From an uncultured Alphaproteobacteria bacterium (GTDB lineage: Bacteria > Pseudomonadota > Alphaproteobacteria > HIMB59): a DNA stretch of 64,000 nt. The position numbers were made by a program, and so were the translations under genes. The notes beneath the pieces are model-generated. The model was not told the DNA's origin and searched no databases. It was given only the letters and a program-made list of their open reading frames with translations. The stretch covers positions 180,848 through 244,847 of the forward strand of contig CABZPR010000001.1 in NCBI GenBank assembly GCA_902527545.1, read 5' to 3'. Of this stretch, positions 58,640-64,000 are shown piece after piece (the first letter of the stretch is position 1; each line of letters opens with the position of its first letter).

Positions 58640-59484
58640 TGTCGAGTTGTTTTCAAACACTATCTGATTATGGCCTGAGATCTATAGGTTATGGAGAGAG
58701 ACTTTTACCAAAAACTGACATAACACTTTGTGAGCAATTTGTATTAATTGGTTCTGGAATGATTTGGAACATATATTTTGCCGTTTTGGCATTATTCCTT
58801 GGATTTTTCTTTGCAACAGTTCTGGCTTTAGGTAAAAATTCAAATCTACCTCTATTTAGCGCTCCTTGTAGATTATTTATTTTTATTTTTAGAGGTTCTC
58901 CTTTATTTATTCAATTTTTCTTTGCATATGATTTATTTGTTCTTTTACCAAGATTAGGATTTGATATTGATCTAGGATTTCTTGTTGTTACAGTTGAAAC
59001 GCGTTGGTTTACCAAAGCTTGGTTAGGAGCTTTAATTGTTTTATTTTTTAATACATCTGCTTACGCAGGTGAGATTTTTTACGGAGCCTTGCGTGCTGTC
59101 CCAAGTCAAGATTTAGAGTCAGCAGATGCGTTTGGTTTTACAGGGATTAAAAAATTCAGACGTATTATATGGCCAACAATGCTCCGCCTGGCATGGCCCT
59201 CTTACACAAATGAAGCAATTTTTATGTTTCATGCAACAACATTGGTGTTTTTTACTGGTTTTCCAGCGTGGCAACAAAAAGGAGATGCGATTTATTATGC
59301 CAGTTATTTCGCTGATAAAACCTTTAATCCTTTTATTCCTTATCCAATTGTTGGCTTTTACTTTATTTTTTTAACATTATTGATAATTGGTTTATTTGGC
59401 TTAATAAATAGAAGATTGAATAAACATTTACCAACTAACGAGAGAAAAAGATTGAGGTTTAATAAGTACAATTTAATAAGATAA
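58639..59484 (+). CDS. Polar amino-acid ABC transporter permease
   Basis: FIFRGSPLFIQFFFAYDL; ESADAFGFTGIKKFRRIIWPTMLRLAWPSYTNE; start trimmed to ATG overlapping upstream stop. Confidence 0.92.
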   Translation: MSSCFQTLSDYGLRSIGYGERLLPKTDITLCEQFVLIGSGMIWNIYFAVLALFLGFFFATVLALGKNSNLPLFSAPCRLFIFIFRGSPLFIQFFFAYDLFVLLPRLGFDIDLGFLVVTVETRWFTKAWLGALIVLFFNTSAYAGEIFYGALRAVPSQDLESADAFGFTGIKKFRRIIWPTMLRLAWPSYTNEAIFMFHATTLVFFTGFPAWQQKGDAIYYASYFADKTFNPFIPYPIVGFYFIFLTLLIIGLFGLINRRLNKHLPTNERKRLRFNKYNLIR

Positions 59485-59503
59485 GTCGTTCAAATAACTC
59501 ATT

Positions 59504-59875
59504 TTATACTCTTTTAAAAAATCTAATTTTTTTTCTAACAAATATAAAAATAATTATTAGCACAATCAAAGGAGTCCCCCAAAGTAGTATGTGATTTTTA
59601 GGTGGACTAAAAGATATTTCTTCACCATAAATTTTGATTAGTTCTTGATTAATTTCCTCAATGGATATTCCAGAGGTATATTTTTTTTGGATTTGCTCTT
59701 TTAAATTTATCGCAAACTCTGTATCAGACTCTTGAATGCTCTGACCCTCACAAACTAGACATCTGATTGTTTTGTAATAATCACTTAGTTCATTTACACC
59801 TGCAAAGCTAATTACAGATATATGAATTATTAAAAATGGTATAATTAGTTTATAAATACTTTTCGACATCTTCAT
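59504..59875 (-). CDS. ccmH: Cytochrome c maturation protein CcmH
   Basis: IRCLVCEGQSIQESDTEFAINLKEQIQKKY; start trimmed. Confidence 0.93.
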   Translation of the reverse strand: MKMSKSIYKLIIPFLIIHISVISFAGVNELSDYYKTIRCLVCEGQSIQESDTEFAINLKEQIQKKYTSGISIEEINQELIKIYGEEISFSPPKNHILLWGTPLIVLIIIFIFVRKKIRFFKRV

Positions 59876-60332
59876 AAAATAAAGGCCCTTGTATCTTTTT
59901 TTGAGTAATTTTATTAAAAATAAAGAACGTCTCTGGAACACCAATTAAACCCATCTCGTAAGCGATGGTGCCATCATCTCTTAAAATGTATTCAAAAGGA
60001 TTTCCATGTTCATTAATCCACTCCTTAAAATTCTCTTCATCGTCTCGAAAATTAATACCAATAATTTTTACGCCTTTTTTTTTCATTTCCATTAACAAAG
60101 GGTGTTCCAATAAGCATGGCTTACACCAAGAAGCAAAAAAATTAACAATGTAAAATTCACCTAATGTATTTTCGTTAATTAACTTATTGTTGAAGAAGTC
60201 TGGTGTTTCAAATATTAAACTCGATACCTCATCTCTTGAATTATTTTTGTTGGTTGATTGATTAAAGTAAAATAACACACTTACGACTAACACCACCAAT
60301 CCAACTATAGGTAATAAAAAATGCCCCTTCAT
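59850..60332 (-). CDS. ccmG: Cytochrome c maturation thioredoxin CcmG/DsbE
   Basis: FYIVNFFASWCKPCLLEHPLLMEM; AYEMGLIGVPETFFI. Confidence 0.94.
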   Translation of the reverse strand: MKGHFLLPIVGLVVLVVSVLFYFNQSTNKNNSRDEVSSLIFETPDFFNNKLINENTLGEFYIVNFFASWCKPCLLEHPLLMEMKKKGVKIIGINFRDDEENFKEWINEHGNPFEYILRDDGTIAYEMGLIGVPETFFIFNKITQKKIQGPLFYEDVEKYL

Positions 60333-62161
60333 CTTTTTTTAACAATTGATAAAAATATTGAAAAAACAAGCATAATTGTACTCAACCATAATAAATTTAT
60401 AAATGGTTTATATACTAAATTGATACCTACCTTATCGCTCTCAATTGTTGATATTGTAGCATAATATTGACTAAAAAATTTATTTGTAGTACTAACCTCA
60501 TTTGTAACTTGCCCTGAGGGTTGGTAGATATTTTTTGAAGGTGAGAGTTCTTTTTCTTTTTCTCCATCTAAAATTAATAAGTCCACTGATATTTTTTGAT
60601 AATTTTGGAAATCCTCATCTTTAATATTTTTAATTATTGCGGTTTTATTATTTTTTAGTTTTATTTCACTGGAAGTTTCTTTTTCAAATAGTAGATTTTC
60701 TTGATAGTCAAATTGTTCTGTATATACAGCTGCGATTATAAAAAAACCAATACTTAAGTGTGCTAGCCATTGAGAGTAAAAACTTATATTTTTATTAAAA
60801 TTTGTTTTTAAAACTAAAATACTTTTTAAAAATAATGGACTTGTAATAAAAACACTAAGCGCAAAATAAAAATTATTAAAAAAATAAAATGATACTAAGG
60901 ATATTAATAATGATAAAGTCATTATAAATGGTAATTGTTTATCCTTTTTTTCATGCTTTCCCCAATTTATCTGTGGTGCAAATGCCATAAATAAAATTAA
61001 TGGTGCTAGTAATAAATTAAATGCAAAATTATAATAAGGTGCGCCCACTGAAACTGATGTTTTAAGTATCATTTCGCTAAACAACGGATAAACTGTCCCA
61101 ATAAAAACAACTAGTGCAGAACAAATAAAAAATATATTATTTAATAAAAGAAAACTCTCTCTGCTAAGTATATTAAAAGAGTCCTCATTAAAATTTGAAA
61201 TACTTTTTATGTTTAATCTTACCGTCATGGTTAGCAAATATGTTATTATTATAATCAAAAATAATCCTCTAAGTGGGTCTGTTGCAAAACTATGCACAGA
61301 TACAATTAAATTTGAACGTACTAAAAATGTGCCAAACACTGATGCAATAAAACAGTAAAGCCCTAAATTTAAGCTCCATAATTTTAGTTGGTTATTTTTG
61401 ATAGAAACTTGAAGTGAATGTATCAAGGCAGTATTTAATAGCCATGGAATTAATGAGATATTTTCTACTGGATCCCAAAACCACCAACCTCCCCATCCTA
61501 GTTCTGAATATGCCCAATAAGATCCTAAAACTATCCCTCCAGTTAAAAAAAACCATGAAATTTTTGACCAAATTAACATCTCTTCAAATAATTTTTCTGA
61601 GAAAGTTTTATTCACCAGCATATGTGCAGATATCACAAAGGGTATAATTAGACCAATATATCCCAAAAACAGTGTTGGTGGATGAATTACAAATAAAAAA
61701 TGTTGCAAGATTGGATTCAAACCTAAGCCTAAAATATTCTCATTTGCCTCTACATAAGTAAATGGATTTGAACTAATTACTACATAAAGAATAAATAAAG
61801 TTGATATAAATAATATGTTTTTATGTATCTCAACAGTTTGGTTTTTGTATAGAAAAAAAACTCCAAATAAGTTGATTAAAAAAACCCATAACAAAATTGA
61901 GCCCTCATGACTACCCCAAGCAGATGTCACTTTATAAAAAATGGGATCATCAACATAAGAGTTTTTGACTACATTTAATAAAGTGAAATCTGAAATTGAA
62001 AATGCATATACCAAAAGACCAAAGGGAATAAGGTTTATAAAATAAATTAATTTTAAAGATAAAATGGTTGAGGGAATTATTTTTTTTAATAAATTCAGAT
62101 AGAATAAAATAGTAATTATTAATGAAAAATAAATAATGATATTACCTAAATAAGATATCAA
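60329..62161 (-). CDS. ccmF: Cytochrome c maturation protein CcmF
   Basis: SAWGSHEGSILLWVFLINLFGV; SELGWGGWWFWDPVENISLIPWLLNTALIHSL. Confidence 0.97.
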   Translation of the reverse strand: MISYLGNIIIYFSLIITILFYLNLLKKIIPSTILSLKLIYFINLIPFGLLVYAFSISDFTLLNVVKNSYVDDPIFYKVTSAWGSHEGSILLWVFLINLFGVFFLYKNQTVEIHKNILFISTLFILYVVISSNPFTYVEANENILGLGLNPILQHFLFVIHPPTLFLGYIGLIIPFVISAHMLVNKTFSEKLFEEMLIWSKISWFFLTGGIVLGSYWAYSELGWGGWWFWDPVENISLIPWLLNTALIHSLQVSIKNNQLKLWSLNLGLYCFIASVFGTFLVRSNLIVSVHSFATDPLRGLFLIIIITYLLTMTVRLNIKSISNFNEDSFNILSRESFLLLNNIFFICSALVVFIGTVYPLFSEMILKTSVSVGAPYYNFAFNLLLAPLILFMAFAPQINWGKHEKKDKQLPFIMTLSLLISLVSFYFFNNFYFALSVFITSPLFLKSILVLKTNFNKNISFYSQWLAHLSIGFFIIAAVYTEQFDYQENLLFEKETSSEIKLKNNKTAIIKNIKDEDFQNYQKISVDLLILDGEKEKELSPSKNIYQPSGQVTNEVSTTNKFFSQYYATISTIESDKVGINLVYKPFINLLWLSTIMLVFSIFLSIVKKR

Positions 62162-62611
62162 TTAATCTCCTCTCCATTTTCCCTCTTCTTTTAATTTGTC
62201 TATAGCACTTTGGGGCATATAATTTTCATCGTGTTTGGCTAAAACTATCTCTGCAATAAAAATATTATCAATAAATTTTCCCTCTACAATAATCCCTTTA
62301 TTTTCCTCTACCAAATTTGGAAGAGTTTTTGAAAATACAACGTTTACAGAATTTTTATTTTGATCAATAACTTCAAAAATCCAATTTCCATCAGTAAATT
62401 TTAAACTATTTGCTTTAACAAGCCCCCCAACTCTTAAATACTTATTCTCTATCCCATCCATACTTTTTAGATCAGTCGGTTCAACAAAATATGCAATTTG
62501 ATCTTTCAAAGAATAGCCTATTAAAAATATAGATGCAGAAAAGCAAACGAATATTATTAATAAAAAAATAAATCGCTTTTTTATTTGTTTATTTAATTTG
62601 ATTATGCGCAC
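62162..62611 (-). CDS. ccmE: Cytochrome c maturation chaperone CcmE
   Basis: YLRVGGLVKANSLKF; VEGKFIDNIFIAEIVLAKHDENYMP. Confidence 0.95.
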   Translation of the reverse strand: MRIIKLNKQIKKRFIFLLIIFVCFSASIFLIGYSLKDQIAYFVEPTDLKSMDGIENKYLRVGGLVKANSLKFTDGNWIFEVIDQNKNSVNVVFSKTLPNLVEENKGIIVEGKFIDNIFIAEIVLAKHDENYMPQSAIDKLKEEGKWRGD

Positions 62612-62720
62612 TAACCATATTAAAGACTTTTTTCTTAAGCAGCATAATTATAATCGTTGTCACAGCACAGATGACCCCAAAAAATCCATAGCAAATTAAA
62701 ACGAATTCTAAACTAGTCAT
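62589..62720 (-). CDS. ccmD: CcmD-like small membrane protein (43 aa, not in supplied ORF list)
   Basis: MTSLEFVLICYGFFGVICAVTTIIIMLLKKKVFNMVSAHNQIK between ccmC and ccmE. Confidence 0.75.
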   Translation of the reverse strand: MTSLEFVLICYGFFGVICAVTTIIIMLLKKKVFNMVSAHNQIK

Positions 62721-63420
62721 TTAGTAATTTAGATCTCTCCATTTTCCTTTTTTCAACAATTATATAAAAAATGTTAGAAAACCAAAATATTGTAAGCATA
62801 AAAATACCAAAAAAACTCACCAATAATGTTATTAAATAGTCATTAGTCATACTGGGCCCTCCCATTCTTAAAACACTACTTTCCTGATGAAGAGTAGTCC
62901 ACCAATCAACTGAAAATTTAACAATAGGCAGATTTATTAGACCTATTATTGCCAAAATTGAGGCTGCAAAATCTGCTTTTTGGAAGTGTTCAAATGAATA
63001 TAAAAGAAGAATGTGGCCTAAGTAAATAAATGCTAAAATCAACATTGAAGTTAACCTTGCATCCCATACCCAATATGCTCCCCAAGTCAAATTTCCCCAT
63101 ATCGACCCAGTAACTAGAACGATAATGCTCATTATCAATCCTATCGGAGATAGAGATCTAGCAACTGTGAATGCTGTTGGGGATTTGAATATTAAGCCAA
63201 TGATACTGCTAATTCCCATCACTAGAAAAATTGCCAATGATAACCAAGCAGTAGGCACATGGATAAACATTATTTTGAATGAGATGCCTTGATAATAATC
63301 ATTTTCTAAAAAAATAATCAAAAAAATAGAAACACTTATTAATACAAGGGATAATAAAATAAAATATCTAGATAGAGAGATCATAAAATTAGCGAGTGTA
63401 TTTGGAGTTATAGCAAACAT
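62713..63420 (-). CDS. ccmC: Heme exporter CcmC
   Basis: IMFIHVPTAWLSLAIFL; TGSIWGNLTWGAYWVWDARLTSMLILAFIYLGHI. Confidence 0.97.
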   Translation of the reverse strand: MFAITPNTLANFMISLSRYFILLSLVLISVSIFLIIFLENDYYQGISFKIMFIHVPTAWLSLAIFLVMGISSIIGLIFKSPTAFTVARSLSPIGLIMSIIVLVTGSIWGNLTWGAYWVWDARLTSMLILAFIYLGHILLLYSFEHFQKADFAASILAIIGLINLPIVKFSVDWWTTLHQESSVLRMGGPSMTNDYLITLLVSFFGIFMLTIFWFSNIFYIIVEKRKMERSKLLND

Positions 63421-64000
63421 TAGACAGATAATTTTTTTAGTGCAAAACTAGTTAGCAAAGGAGAGAAGGCTAAATTTAATAAAAAATAAGCCACAAAAAA
63501 TAAATACATTCTGCCTGTATTAAAATCAATTAAATCAGTTATTGCCATAGAAAATATAAGAATAGGGACAAAAAGAGGCAATGTTAAAATACTTGTAAGT
63601 GAGAGTCTATTATTTTTAGAGATTGTTATAGATGCAGTCATTGAAGCTATAAAAATAATACTTAAAAGTGAGAGCGCCAGAAGAATATTTATCTTTAACA
63701 AATAAGTTAGATCGATATTTAAAATAATCAAAATTAGTGGTGAGAATATAAAGAAGAAAATAATTAAATTAAAATAGATCATCATATTTTTAATGAATAC
63801 GATTATTTCTAGAGAAAAAGGAGAAAGTAGATACTGATGAAGTTTTGCTTCATCAAAATCTTGACCATAAATTTTTTCAACTTTAAATAATGAGATAAAA
63901 AAAATCATTACATATAAGAAAGATAATGGAGTATTAATTCCCATTGACTGATGTTTTAATGATAATGCGAAAATAGCACATGAAATAATCAATAAACAAT
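63420..64000 (-). CDS. ccmB: Heme exporter permease CcmB, 5'-partial at window edge
   Basis: VEKIYGQDFDEAKLHQYLLSPFSLEIIVFIKNMMIYF; position next to ccmC. Confidence 0.93.
   Translation of the reverse strand, partial: CLLIISCAIFALSLKHQSMGINTPLSFLYVMIFFISLFKVEKIYGQDFDEAKLHQYLLSPFSLEIIVFIKNMMIYFNLIIFFFIFSPLILIILNIDLTYLLKINILLALSLLSIIFIASMTASITISKNNRLSLTSILTLPLFVPILIFSMAITDLIDFNTGRMYLFFVAYFLLNLAFSPLLTSFALKKLSV

Overview
AT-rich, gene-dense bacterial window. Gene content and order (ubiH, ccm cluster, RpoE/ChrR pair, bactofilins, tsaD next to mitofilin-like/hemY-like genes) suggest a streamlined marine alphaproteobacterium; this is inference, no database was searched. Most of it is housekeeping: yggS, ftsK, ubiH, thioredoxin, purH, rpe, rsmB, acs, tsaD, argG, folD, ccmB-H. 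Three accessory regions stand out. (1) 7.6-13.5 kb: a ~5.8 kb AT-rich island between two identical full-length tRNA-Gly(GCC) genes. It holds small exported proteins, an HTH/replication-initiator-like gene, a GC-rich structured non-coding segment, paired TTGTGACA motifs at both ends and a 17-codon remnant of a tyrosine-integrase N-terminus. (2) 14.5-20.2 kb: a glycan locus (polysaccharide lyase, sulfotransferase, alpha/alpha-barrel protein, glycosyltransferases). (3) 36.3-52.3 kb, the best candidate for an incompletely described system: a 3100-aa LEPR-motif/DUF4347/VCBS-repeat giant protein, divergent from a TolC-like outer-membrane lipoprotein carrying an Ig-like region and a SPOR domain, and followed by a HlyD-type adaptor, a GAF-HlyD protein and a PqqD-M50 protease-HlyD fusion, with no ABC ATPase in the locus. 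Also notable: a 1-nt frameshift in a solute-binding-protein signal peptide, an rsmB reading frame with no usual start codon, a ChrR-like protein apparently lacking its zinc-site CxxC, and inverted repeats in two divergent promoter regions.
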